In this document: piece by piece, positions 1-9,904 of the stretch
Layout: every line of letters starts with the position of its first letter
How positions within the stretch are numbered: the stretch's first letter is position 1
From: Isohypsibius dastychi
Taxonomy: Eukaryota > Tardigrada > Eutardigrada > Parachela > Isohypsibiidae
Length of the DNA stretch: 23,404 bases
Direction of reading: 5' to 3'
Assembly (NCBI GenBank): GCA_034696485.1
Contig: JAQIWT010000323.1
Span: forward strand, 1-23,404
Program-made: the position numbers and the translations under genes
Notes under the pieces: generated by a model
The model's input: only the letters and a program-made list of their open reading frames with translations
What the model was told of the DNA's origin: nothing
Databases searched by the model: none

Positions 1-2690
1 GTTTGCATGGGGCGATCATACGGGTGATTATACAGGTTAGCATCATGATAACCGAGGGTGGGGTTAGCTATACCCTGATTTGGTTTCGCGTAAATTTTGT
101 GAATTTAAAAATCTAGTTTTATTCGGACCATTCTTGAGAGTGACATATAGCTCAGCTCAGGGATCCCCCATTTTTCTCCAACAGACATATTGGCTCATTT
201 TTGAAGATGGTCAAATATTGAGATGCAATTTGTGTTGATTTTGGCATTTTAGTTGAAAGAGCGCCTTGAGTGTTTTAAAGCCGATTCTCGGATTTGTCGG
301 CAGCCATGTCTCGTCTCGAGCAAACTAGACTGAATATTTACACGATCTGAGAAATGGTGCTCTTTCTTTCTGTTTTGCAGTTTAAATATCTGTAATGTAT
401 CCGAGCTCGGAGCTCCGAGACTACGTATTGGAGAAAAATGTGGCCAGCCAGCCTGGGTGCCTGAGGGTTGGTTGGAATGCTTTTGAGTCTAGCCGACTTC
501 ATGAAAAGCAAGGCCATAGTACTTGTCATTTTTTGCCACTGCACTAATAAAAACCTGGCAAAAAAGTATTAACGATCAACCGTTGTCTGGTCGCATTCGG
601 CCTCGGTCTGGGTCGTTTAATGCATTTTGGGCGCTTTATGAGCGCAGGTGGAGGAAATCTGCGAAACGTGACTGATGCTTTATTTTCTGATTTTATTCTC
701 GCGGCACCCTTTTTCCTTCTTTCCCTACCATTTTTCCAGCTGGTTGGAAATTGGCGTATTCCCCAAGGGTTCGAATGAATAAGCCGCATTTTTTTCCTCA
801 TGCTTTGTTTCGCTTGTTGCAGGAGAGAGACCTTTGAAATGCCGGTAGACCGGAAGTGATATTATTTGGAGTTTGGAAATTGAACACTTGAATTCAGTTG
901 AGGAGACCTTTGGTTATGTCCCTTGGAAGCTGTTTGATTGATTGAATGCAGGTACCATAGGGGTTTTTTTCCTACCTTGAAATTCCCCAGCTTTTTGTAT
1001 TTTTTGGACAATGGAATCAGCGTTCTTTTTGATCGGTGTCTTTTTTAGTGTAAGCGTATGATTGGGTTTTTTGGACAGGCGGAGGTCGAAGCTCAAGTTG
1101 AATAGTTTCTATAATCTAATTTATTTGAAATTAATTTTTTCGTCCGAAATATGGTGCTTGTTTGAAATTTTGCAATAAAATAAATATTTCAGTTTTGAGA
1201 TTCTCCCTCCGTATGGTTGTATTAGCGTATAATTTAGAAGGGACTAAGAAGTGTAGGGTTCGGGATTATGACGTCCGTCTGAAACGAAACTTCTGATATA
1301 TTGTACGTAGCGATTTATTTTTATGGTTAAATTGCTATTCCAAAGTTGAAGTTTGTAGCTGGTTTCAACGTTCAGTTGAACAAATAATGTCCTACTTCTG
1401 TTTCAAGCATATCTAATGAGAAATTAGCGATAAGGGCGTTCGGCGGGGAACCATGGAACGAGTGTTTTTTGGTCATTCGATTGCGTGTTTCATGACGTTC
1501 CACCAGAAAAGATGGTCACTGATGTCTTGATTCGTGTTCAGTTTAGCCAAAAAAGAAACACAGATCATTCCCCTCTGCTCTTTTTTTTCATTTGAGCAGA
1601 AAATGTGTCTTGTCGTGATTTAACCTGTTGCGTTTTTACAGCCGATTAAATGTGTCTTGCTGTGGAAGGAAAAAACAAGTTGGGTCAGTGCGGACTGGAA
1701 AAAGGTTTGGTAATGTCGTTAACGCTCTTGACTTGGTCTGTCTGGGTGTCGTTGGTGTTTTTCGGATGTTGGATACAAGGTCATTATTTGATTGGAGTTT
1801 CTCTAACGCAATTTGGCCAAATGTGGTGGTGGGAATAGTTGCGCCTTGATTGATGCTAATGATTACAGGTGCATGTTGCAGTTTGACGACCCGGAAGTTG
1901 GCAATGTTCTGGATGGAATATGGACGGAAGTTGTGTGTTGGGATTGGGGGGATGTCAGAAGACGTTTAATGTTGTGGTATCAAGTAGTGATTTAACAAAT
2001 CAAAGCCTCTTAATACTGCCGCATTGAACGCCAACTGAATCCCATTACAAAATCATCATCTCGTTTCCGGTCAGCATTTCCCTTTTTGGAAACTGGGAAA
2101 CAATTGGTCTTACGAGATGACCGCCCATTTTGTGATGGGACAAATAAAAGGCTCAAGGCACCGAAAGCTGGAAGCAGCTCGGGTTCTCCACAAAAGATGA
2201 TGAGTCTCAACGGTAATCGTCTTCTGCTCTCAATCGGAAGTTGTCGTCGGGGGCAGAATGGCTTTCGGGATGACAACTGACACCAACGTTCCAATGACTC
2301 GATTTTTTTCTTTTCTAAACTGTTTTCATTGTTTTCAGTTTATCGAATCCGCTTGATAAGGCGCACGAGTGGAATTGCACGGAAATGAGAATGTCGCTTG
2401 TGGAATCATGATTTTCATAAGGTGCGTCTCGTTTCTCATTTGAATGCATGGACTTTTTGCAATGATAAGATTATGCTGGTGTGGCGGTGAACATTTGATA
2501 AGGATTGGTTCGCTGGAATAGATGTGACGAAATAAAGAAGCGAGTCGAATGGCGTGTTCAGAGTCTGCGTTTCCGAGTTTAAAGGTCGAGTGTCCAAGGC
2601 CGGATATTTGCTGTTCAATGACATTGAAAAGGTTCGCAGATACCTACAGGCTCATTTGTTTGTTACATGAGTACCGGCATTCCTTTGCTC
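1..2690. other. No supportable gene; non-coding or distal flank
   Basis: I read both strands and found only short open frames with no family resemblance, no consistent codon pattern and no chain of splice sites joining them into one protein. The stretch is T-rich on the plus strand, with scattered acceptor-like tracts (for example near 379 and 2336), so it may be intron or UTR of a gene outside the window. A perfect 14-bp palindrome (CTCGGAGCTCCGAG) sits at 406-419. I see no tRNA or rRNA. Confidence 0.55.
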
Positions 2691-2708
2691 ATATCTGACG
2701 TCAGATAT
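2691..2708. promoter_or_regulatory. 18-bp perfect palindrome centred on a CRE (TGACGTCA)
   Basis: The sequence ATATCTGACGTCAGATAT is its own reverse complement. Its core, TGACGTCA at 2696-2703, is the consensus full cAMP-response element bound by CREB/ATF-type bZIP dimers. A palindrome of this length is more than the core needs. No gene start is placed beside it, so the regulated gene is unknown; it lies about 530 bp past the stop codon of the FAM161-like gene. Confidence 0.4.
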
Positions 2709-2925
2709 TGAGAAAACGAAAGGAGCACGTTCGAAGAATAACACAAGTCTCTTTCCGGCACAGAGAAAACAGAGAACACTCATTGCGGTTCACCTCCACT
2801 CCACCTAGCGGACGTTGTTTTATGAATAGATGATTCCACTGTAATGTTCAACTGCGCGATCATTTATAATTGTTTAATTAAAAGGACAAAAACAGACAGG
2901 ATAGAGCAAAATGCTTGGACGCCAA

Positions 2926-2938
2926 AGGTCAAAGGTCA
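2926..2938 (+). promoter_or_regulatory. Perfect DR1 nuclear-receptor response element
   Basis: AGGTCA, one spacer base, AGGTCA: two perfect half-sites in direct repeat with 1-bp spacing. DR1 is the preferred site of RXR/USP heterodimers, HNF4 and COUP-TF. It lies about 220 bp from the CRE palindrome, so the two could form one regulatory module. Function is inferred from the motif alone. Confidence 0.4.
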
Positions 2939-3098
2939 AACAACAAAAAACACAGAAAGTGTATTAAGAAAGGCGAAAATTTCTTGTAAAACTGAAATAT
3001 TAGACCATGCAATATGAAATACAGAATTGATTTTGGAGGAGACCGAAATTCAGGACCGCCCGATTTTGGTTACTGGCTTTTTGGGATCGTGCTGATTA

Positions 3099-3239
3099 CT
3101 CTATCCTCCCGATAAATCGGTGGTATAGAGTTTTGATTTAGTCAATCAAGACTGCGGGGTCCGGTTGGTACACGGACGCGGTGCGGTCCAGATTTACTGA
3201 ATCAAAACAGCTTACCACCGATTTATCGGGAGGATAGAG
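3099..3239. mobile_element. 141-bp MITE with 27-bp perfect terminal inverted repeats and TA target duplication
   Basis: The ends at 3099-3125 and 3213-3239 are perfect inverted copies of 27 bp beginning CTCTATCCTCCC. Imperfect complementarity continues inward to about 3147 and 3191, so nearly the whole element can fold into a hairpin. It is flanked by TA at 3097-3098 and 3240-3241, the target-site duplication typical of Tc1/mariner-type transposition. There is no coding capacity, so it is non-autonomous. It sits at the 3' end of the FAM161-like gene and overlaps its last codons. No second copy is visible in this window. Confidence 0.8.
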
Positions 3240-6200
3240 TACTTGAGGATGTCTGATGAGAGTAACGATCTAGGATATCTTTGACTTGGTAATCTTCGAT
3301 GATTTCCTCAAATTTCTCATCAATTTGTTTCCGTTTGCTTTCCTGCAGAAAACAGCTGAGGTCAAAGGTATTTAAAGACATGAAATGAAACAGTTTACCA
3401 TGAGGGTTTGTTCCCATAAAAATGGACGGTCATCAAGCCGGCGTTTAATTTCCTCCAATTGCTCAAAATAATCCCGACTATTTTTCTCCATTTCTTCCAC
3501 TCTGAAATAAAAAATGCACTGGCTGTCACAAAATCAAATCAAATTTTAACGTCAAAATATAAAATATCAATCAAACAATATAAAATATAAAAAAGATATA
3601 AAATGAAAAAAATGTAAAATATGAATCAAGAATTGACATTTGTTGCCTAAAAGGTTGAGAATTTCGAACCATGAAAAATCCAAAACTTAAAACCATCATG
3701 ACTCCTAAAAAATTACACAAAAAACCAAAGCGAAATTCAGACCAAGAAATTTACAAATTCAGAACGAAATCAAAACACGGATGATAAAATGTCCGGAAAT
3801 TTACCTTTGTCCTTTCCCGATAGCTTTACTTCCAGAAGCATCTGAGAGCTCTTCAAAGCGTTTATTCAAGCTCGAACGGAATCGGTCCAATTCAATCCGC
3901 TTCTCCAAACCCCACGATGTCTCTTCATCTTTTTCTTTATCCAAACTACAACATAAAAAAACAACCAAATAATTCCGACTTCCGGGGAAACAAATCCCAC
4001 CACAACCGGATGTCCTCCGGCTTATAATTAAATCCTAAAACCAAAATAGTGTTCACCGGAAACATTATCCAAACTCACCGTTGTCGGGAATGTTGTGCCA
4101 TCATGGAAAATGCTCGAGTCGGTTTCACAATCTCCTCAAAACTCCTCTCCGTCGAACGAGACTTTCTCAGCTTCCGGTCCGTCGTTTTTGGTGGGCGACC
4201 CGCATCTCGCCCGTCATCGTGATTGTGTTGATGCGCTGGTTGAGGTGGCGTGAGGTGGAAAGGTCGAGGAACAGTTGACCAAGCATGACGATTCTTCACC
4301 GAATTCAACTTCCGGTCCATTTCCGCGTGAAGACGCCGAAAGTCAGGCACCGACGCGTTGATGGCCGGACGAAATGGGGGATCAGGAGGTGCGTGGCGAT
4401 CGCAGGCATGACGTGGTTCGGCGTATCTGAAAATTCAATATCTTATTTCTGTGGTTTGAATGCAAAACTTCGGGGACCCAGTAAATCTAAAATTCCAACG
4501 AAGATTTTGATGTTGTGACGTCACACGAACCTGGACGGAACCGGAAACGACCGAATAGTCCGGACTTTACTCCCAATCGCGCTTTCCGGATTCGATTTCG
4601 AATGACCCTCCCTCCTGGAGACGTCATTTCCGGTCGAAGGTAAACTACTAAATACTCGCTTCCGGCTGGGAATCTTGGAGAATGTGAACGGTTGGACTTG
4701 CTCCAGCATTTCCTGAGCTCGCCGATGCATCTTCTTCTTCCTTTCATTAGATTCCTCGACCAAGCGATCATACTTGGGTTCGACAATCCAAGCCGGAAGT
4801 GGATTCGCTCGGAATTGGTTTTTCATTTCCGCCAAGTCGGAAATAGTCTTTTCCGTCTTTTCAGCCAAATAACGTTCCAGAGAGCGACAACGAAGACGGC
4901 TAGCATTAGTTTCTGTGCGAACAAGCGGTCTACGTGGTTTAATAACTGGAGCTGGCGGAAATGAAGGAAGAGCTGGCTCCTGTCTCACCTGATGGGAAGA
5001 CCGCGCTGAATGAGAACGCCGGCTAAAACAAAAACAACACAGTTGTTGACTCATTTTGCCTGTCTAATGTATTTATATTGATGTTGATTATCTTCTTTTT
5101 CTTTCATTTTATTATCTTATTTTACATTCAAAAAACTCAATAATTTCAAGATCTTCAACAGAGACGATTTCCGGTTCAAATTTACCTTCCCGCGTCCTCC
5201 TGGATTTCTGGCCTTCTATAATCATCTTCAATATCATCCCACGGACTCGCTTCTCTCCTCACATCCCAAGTAGCGTCACTCTTCGCATCTTCCTCCTCCT
5301 CAACAACATCCGCACTTTTTGAGACACTTTTGAGTTTTCCTCCTGATTTCCAACTTCTGATCGACTTGTCCTCTTCTCTCAAATCGACAATTTCTGAATT
5401 CCGTCTGGAGACATTTCTGTTCTCTTTCTGGATAGTTATTCGTGGAGGAATAGCGTTTTCCTGAGATTTCTTCAAACGAGACGGACTTGGTTGTTCTAAC
5501 TTCCGGTCGTTCTCTTTTGGCTGCCATTTCGGAGTGCCCACTTTTCCTCGTGGATATTTCAACTGATAGCCATTCCAAAGATTGCTGATATATTTCCGAG
5601 GATCAACATCATCTTCCTCTTGTTCGGAACTCCGAGAGGAAATATCGACGTCTGAACCGGAAGTACGGTGAATTCCGTTTTTGGAAGATTTTCCGATGTT
5701 ATCATCTGCAAACGAAAATATTCAATTTGAAAAGAACAAAACCGAAAAGTTGGTCAGCAAGGTTTAAAAAAAGCAATCCGGAAATTCTAATGAAAAATCA
5801 CAAATGATAAAAAAGGGACTAGGCTTACGATTGTTGTGGTTTTCATATCGAGATTTCTCCTCCGTCCTTCTCTCACTTCTACCCGACTCCAGATCGTCTT
5901 GAACCCAATTTGGATGCTCCAACTTCACAGGTTTCAATGCACTCTGTAAACTTTTCACAGCTCGAACTGAAGAAGATGAATGCTTCACATATTTCGGACT
6001 CGCATTCACCATACGCGAGCTTCTCTCCAGTTCCTCGAATGCAATATCCGGAATGTCCATCCTTAGCCTGGAATTTGAATTCAAAACCCGCATTTCTGTT
6101 TTATTTCGTTGCAAAGGATCAGAAACATTCACAAATTCGGATTCCTGGTGCAAATGGTGGGATGGTTTGGAATTTCGAGAATCCGACTTCCGGCTGTCTC

Positions 6201-6753
6201 CTTGCGAATTCCTCTCGTGCTTCCCCGTGAATTCCAAATTCAAATCAGCTTTCGGATTACTTTTCTCACTTTTTGAGCGTCGTGAATGTTCAGTTTGATG
6301 AACCATCTCCGATTCCAGATGAAGAATGTCAGCAGATTTCGAATTTCGCGAATCTGCTTTACGCTCGATCACTAATTTACGACCATCTTGTTGAGTAACT
6401 TCCGATGTAGATCGATGATTTCGACTCTTTTTTTCCAAAACTGGAGCAGCAGGAGATCTGGAAGCGTTGAGAGATCGCATTATTTCTTCATAAGCTTCCT
6501 GAGCTTTTCTCAGCCGTTCTTCGTCCGATCTGGTCGTTTCTTCCCTGGATCCACTTTTCAGTCGATTTTTCGTCGATTTTCCGTTCAGATTTCGAGTTGG
6601 AATTTGAAATGGTGGTTCGTTGGATAAAACCGGAGAATGATCGACATAATCAAGATTGGATTTCAGAAGAAAGGTTTGCTGTTTGGAATGGCGCTGATCC
6701 GACTCGAAGCGGCGTGAAAGCGGAGCATCGAAATTTTTCGGCATTTTATGCAT
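3223..6753 (-). CDS. FAM161: FAM161-like microtubule/ciliary protein, 7 exons, 882 aa
   Basis: Exons (minus) are 6753-5829, 5705-5186, 5022-4531, 4426-4079, 3945-3805, 3501-3399 and 3342-3223; all junctions are GT-AG and the frame stays open to a TAA. The N-terminal half is charged, Ser/Arg-rich and probably disordered. The C-terminal half carries FAM161-family motifs: FRANPLP at residues 552-558 followed by a long basic helix and QPFTF (592-596), PDFRRLHAEMDRKL (673-686) followed by RPFHL, then RPFLWEQ (834-840) and a coiled-coil tail. FAM161 proteins bind microtubules at centrioles and the ciliary base, and in photoreceptor cilia of vertebrates. The start is the ATG at 6753; a second ATG lies three codons in. 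A 5' UTR intron is possible (donor at 6905, acceptor ending at 6805). The last five codons (TLSSR) and the stop lie inside the MITE. No AATAAA is seen downstream, only ATTAAA at 2873-2878. Family assignment is firm; the A or B paralogue is not decided. Confidence 0.85.
3554..3624. repeat. AT-rich degenerate ATATAAAAT repeat in FAM161 intron 5
   Basis: Several near-copies of ATATAAAAT follow one another inside the 303-bp intron between the fifth and sixth exons. This is simple low-complexity sequence with no sign of function. Confidence 0.5.
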
Positions 6754-6974
6754 AAATAAACAGAAATTTGAAAGCGAACAATACGCTGAGGAAGGTGAAC
6801 GAATCTGGAGAACAAATCAATTATTTATTTCTGTTTGTTTTCAGATTTGTTTATGTTGAGTTGATTGAAAGATCTGGGTTGATTGATTCGTTGTGGGCAC
6901 TTTACCAGCCTGACCACACAGCACCCGTTTAGAGCCCGGTCAGCACAATCTGTTGTTTCAGGATGACCATTGTC

Positions 6975-6986
6975 CAAGATGGCGGC
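6975..6986 (+). promoter_or_regulatory. YY1/Pho-type motif upstream of the FAM161-like gene
   Basis: CAAGATGGCGGC matches the strong YY1/Pleiohomeotic consensus (AAnATGGCGGC). It lies 222 bp upstream of the FAM161 start codon, in the 739-bp divergent interval shared with the chitin-binding gene. It reads in the orientation opposite to FAM161 transcription. Motif match only. Confidence 0.3.
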
Positions 6987-7403
6987 TTGAAAGGTCTGTC
7001 TAGCTTGCTTTCGGCCGAAATGGCTGTGCTACGTGGCACTTCAAACGATCTACTGATCATCAAAGCTGCAGTGCCCCAAGAGGTGTCCTTTTTGGTGACA
7101 AATGAAACAGATGAGCGTTTTGGAAGCTGCCTTGTAATAAATCAAATTCTTCTATAAATGGATACCCATTAATTTCGATACTTTATAACACCAGATATAA
7201 CAGTCATTAAAATTAGGCGACTGTTGCACTTTGAAAAACCGGATTACCCGTTTGAGGTTCCATGAGGAGAACAGGTTCTGAGCCTCGTAAGCCGTGATAT
7301 GATATGTCAAGGTTAAGGTTGACTTCGTCAAATACAAGGTCACCAGACTGATTAATGTGCCTCATCAGGGTACTGTTGACTATCCATTGTCGAACATTTC
7401 CAG

Positions 7404-7436
7404 TATATAAGACTGGCGAAGGACGAAGTTTCAGTA
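7404..7436 (+). promoter_or_regulatory. Core promoter of the chitin-binding gene: TATA box plus TCAGT initiator
   Basis: TATATAA at 7404-7410 is followed by TCAGTA at 7431-7436. If the A of TCAGT (7433) is +1, the TATA box begins at -29, the usual spacing. TCAGT is the arthropod-type initiator. The start codon follows at 7493, giving a 5' UTR of about 60 nt. This arrangement is typical of strongly expressed, tissue- or stage-restricted genes such as cuticle genes. Confidence 0.75.
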
Positions 7437-7492
7437 TCATTCTCTGCATTCTTGTTCAGTTCTTCATTGCGTTAACGTTCACCTGCTCCAAT

Positions 7493-8378
7493 ATGATCTG
7501 CGTCGTCCTTTTCGCTACTCTGATTGGTGCTTGTCTGGCTGCGGACGAAGCAGTACCAGTAGCCATTGACCAGCCAGTTCCTGCTTCGTTTCCAGTAAGT
7601 CTATCATTTTTGGCGACATTGGCTTTGAACAATCCTCGATTCTGATTGAAATTGTGTCTTCAGAGAATTCGAATGGCACGAATCAACGGAGACCAAGACC
7701 CGAAATGGTTGGACGCTCTCTTTATTCTCCGTGGAGGAAAGGATCTGACGACCGAAGAGCAGCAAGATTTGATCAAGAATGCCGTTCCTGGTCAAGATTA
7801 CCCTTTGAACGTCGTCGTCCCTGAACCAGGTCCCGACTGCGCTTCATACAAGCAAGCCGGTTACTATGCTGACGTCAGCGACCCAAGCAAATGCCAGGCT
7901 TTCCATTATTGCGGACTCAACGGAGAGAACTTTGGCTTTTTGTGCCCAAACGGGACTGTAAGTCAATTATTCGCCCATAATGTTCTCTCTATGCATGATC
8001 TGCAATTTGTAGCTCTTCAACCAAATCACTTTGGTCTGTGATTGGTTCTTCAACGTTGACTGCAGCAAATCCTCCCAGTTTATCGACTATTCCAACAGCC
8101 GGTTGTACATTGGACCTGAGACTGTTCTTTTGGACGACCAGCTGGTCTACCCATCAGAATCCGGTGTCAAATCTTACCGTCCAAATGACTACAAGCCCAG
8201 GACCCCTGCTCCTTATACCACCAAGCCAACTCGAACTTACCCAACTGCTACAACCACTCGAGCTACAACTACCCGAAGCTACACCACTCGAACACAGCCG
8301 ACAACTACCCGATATACTCGTGCCACAACAGCTCCATACACAACGACCACAACCACCACCGCTGCTCCAGAGTATTAA
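7493..8378 (+). CDS. Secreted CBM14 (peritrophin-A) chitin-binding protein with Thr-rich tail, 253 aa
   Basis: Exons are 7493-7594, 7664-7957 and 8013-8378; both introns are phase 0 and GT-AG. Residues 1-16 (MICVVLFATLIGACLA) form a signal peptide. One CBM14 domain covers about residues 93-149, with six cysteines (93, 111, 117, 128, 141, 149) and the hallmarks YCG, LCPNGTLFNQ and VCDWFFNVDC. The preceding segment, with PGQDYPLN, resembles the single-domain arthropod proteins often named U-scoloptoxin(01)-like after one venom member; a cuticle or extracellular-matrix role is far more likely here. The last 60 or so residues are Thr/Pro/Tyr-rich with TTTR and TTRSY-like repeats, probably O-glycosylated. 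The expected role is chitin binding in cuticle, gut lining or eggshell. The gene has its own TATA promoter and poly(A) signal and is transcribed away from the FAM161-like gene. Confidence 0.88.
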
Positions 8379-8545
8379 GGCAATGTCATCTACCTAGTGC
8401 CTGCTTTAGCATACAGATAATCACATATGGGTATTGGTTGTGGGGTTGAGGGGATAATGCTTTATTAGACCACTTTTCTGTGTCCAACTTATTCGCTTTC
8501 GTCCTGAGTAGTCAAGTACATTGAACGATTCTTCCTAATCAAGTG

Positions 8546-8551
8546 AATAAA
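8546..8551 (+). terminator. AATAAA poly(A) signal of the chitin-binding gene
   Basis: The first canonical AATAAA after the stop codon, giving a 3' UTR of about 190 nt. Confidence 0.65.
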
Positions 8552-8629
8552 TCTGGCAAAGTGAAAAGGGGGCATTGGTTCTCTCCCAGGAGCAACAAGA
8601 TCATACACGAATTCATTTAAATATCAGTC

Positions 8630-8665
8630 TCCCACTATCTCCCACTATCCCACTATCCCACTATC
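8630..8665. repeat. CCCACTAT short tandem repeat
   Basis: Four units of CCCACTAT, with one interspersed TC, run in tandem just past the chitin-binding gene. A minor minisatellite. Confidence 0.7.
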
Positions 8666-8724
8666 ATCATTCCTGCGTAAGATGTGTTAATGATTAACAG
8701 GATATGTCAGAAGTTGCATAGTGT

Positions 8725-8963
8725 GTACTAGACTTGTTGAACTGGTGAACTGTCGTGATCTGTCCTGAACATAAACATGACAATATGCTTCCAGTTAACC
8801 ATGGTCACCAGTTTACCTTGGTTCTTCAGGTTACCGAACTGGTGAACTTTGATGAACCGGTATACTATAGTGATCTGGAGAACCACGGTGAACTGATGAA
8901 CCTTGGTTAACTGATTAACCACAGTGGACTGATGAACAGTTCACCAGTTCAAAAGTTAAGTAC
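8725..8963. repeat. 239-bp inverted-repeat element packed with GGTGAAC-like units
   Basis: The two ends (about 8725-8753 and 8935-8963) are inverted copies that share a perfect TGAACTGGTGAACTGT core and begin and end with GTACT/AGTAC. Between them are many degenerate units of the form TGGTGAAC, TGATGAACC and CTGGTTAAC in both orientations, so the segment can fold on itself. I see no coding capacity and no clear target duplication beyond the GTAC ends. It may be a foldback or MITE-like element, or a locally expanded satellite. Confidence 0.6.
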
Positions 8964-9304
8964 AAACCATGCTTTATCTAGGATATGTTGCACATATTTG
9001 ACAAGCACGGTAAACCATTTTCCAATCATGTAAATGCAGTTCTTTGTCTTCTTTTGGATTTCGCCGATAATTCAGTGTATATGTATCCGGTCAATATAAA
9101 CCCTCTTCCGAACATGCATCCGATGTTTTTCGGTGTGTTAGTTTTACTGTTTAACCGCAAGAGCACACGCCGTCCTGCTAGCGCACGTTTCAGTAGGTTT
9201 CATGACGATGTACATCCAAAGGTGACATATGTAACTTTATTCCTTCCGGGATTTGAACAGAAATTCTACTTGGTATTGAAGTAAAAAGTCACCGATAGCA
9301 TGCC
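8964..9304. other. Intergenic spacer holding the Kunitz gene's poly(A) signal
   Basis: On the minus strand AATAAA lies at 9241-9236, about 64 nt past the Kunitz stop codon. Nothing else in this interval can be supported; the 99-codon plus-strand open frame here has no recognisable features. Confidence 0.55.
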
Positions 9305-9679
9305 TCAAACATCTCGATCTCGATCAGCCAGATCCGGGCGACATATCCTCATACATTCCGAGTAGGTCCGAAAGCGATTCCGATTGCCACCACATCCTCC
9401 ATACACCTAATGAATAAAATGCTTCTTGCATCTTTCCATCGATCTGATTTAATTGCGACTACAATGTCCACTTACGAAAGTCAAACAGCTACGAGCGTTG
9501 ATATCATAATACCAGCTGGTGATATACGCGCGACATAATCCCGTCCATTGCACCAAAGTACAATAATATTCTGGCTGGTCTTTTCTGCCACCTGTACTCT
9601 CCTCTTGTCCAGATATCAGCGCACCACAGAGACACAAACATATCATTCGAAACAAGTCATAACGGCAAGTTGATTTCAT
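9305..9679 (-). CDS. Secreted single-domain Kunitz/BPTI protease inhibitor, 101 aa
   Basis: Exons (minus) are 9679-9476 and 9406-9305, joined by a phase-0 intron of 69 nt that splits the domain after SCLTF. The hydrophobic stretch MICLCLCGALISG (residues 12-24) is the signal peptide core. The Kunitz domain covers residues 40-90 with cysteines at 40, 49, 65, 73, 86 and 90; the gaps of 8, 15, 7, 12 and 3 are exactly the family pattern. The reactive loop is GLC-R-AYI: Arg50 at P1 and Ala at P1' predict inhibition of trypsin-like serine proteases; the usual Pro before the second Cys is Leu. WYYD and GGCGGNRNRF are standard. A 13-residue charged tail follows. The frame continues two codons upstream of the ATG, so the start is the first true ATG. 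Likely a secreted haemolymph, gut or cuticle protease regulator. Confidence 0.9.
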
Positions 9680-9904
9680 TGTCAAGGTTAGAGATCACGA
9701 ATAAACTTGATTTCCCGCGCCATCGCAATCGGAACTTTGCCCTGTTGAACTTTTTTCAAAACGCAGTTTTTTAACAAATGGAAAAAAATGCAAAGACAGC
9801 ATTTCACAATCAAATATCAACAATGGTCTGTTGAAGGGAACATTGTCTAATAAGCCAATAAAAACACACTGAGGTCTCAATGTCTTCATCCGGTTATTCA
9901 CATC

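Noticed and set aside
2086-2280. Plus-strand open frame with PFCDGTN, resembling the CDGSH iron-sulfur motif
   Set aside because: The required upstream C-x-C pair and the closing His are absent, there is no surrounding domain, and the opposite strand is equally open. Chance similarity.
2010-2294. 94-codon minus-strand open frame
   Set aside because: No signal peptide, domain or splice partner; it shares its open stretch with the plus-strand frame rejected above.
6963-7157. 64-codon plus-strand open frame starting near the YY1 motif
   Set aside because: No domain, signal peptide or splice continuation; it lies in promoter-like sequence.
8794-8809. X-box-like sequence (GTTAACCATGGTCACC) that could bind RFX ciliary factors
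   Set aside because: It is one of many related units of the inverted-repeat element and is about 2 kb from the ciliary gene, beyond another gene.
8985-9284. 99-codon plus-strand open frame between the repeat element and the Kunitz gene
   Set aside because: No recognisable composition or motif, and it overlaps the Kunitz poly(A) signal on the other strand.
9305-9679. Possible venom toxin, because Kunitz domains occur in venoms
   Set aside because: A single canonical domain with Arg at P1 fits an ordinary protease inhibitor; nothing in the context suggests venom.
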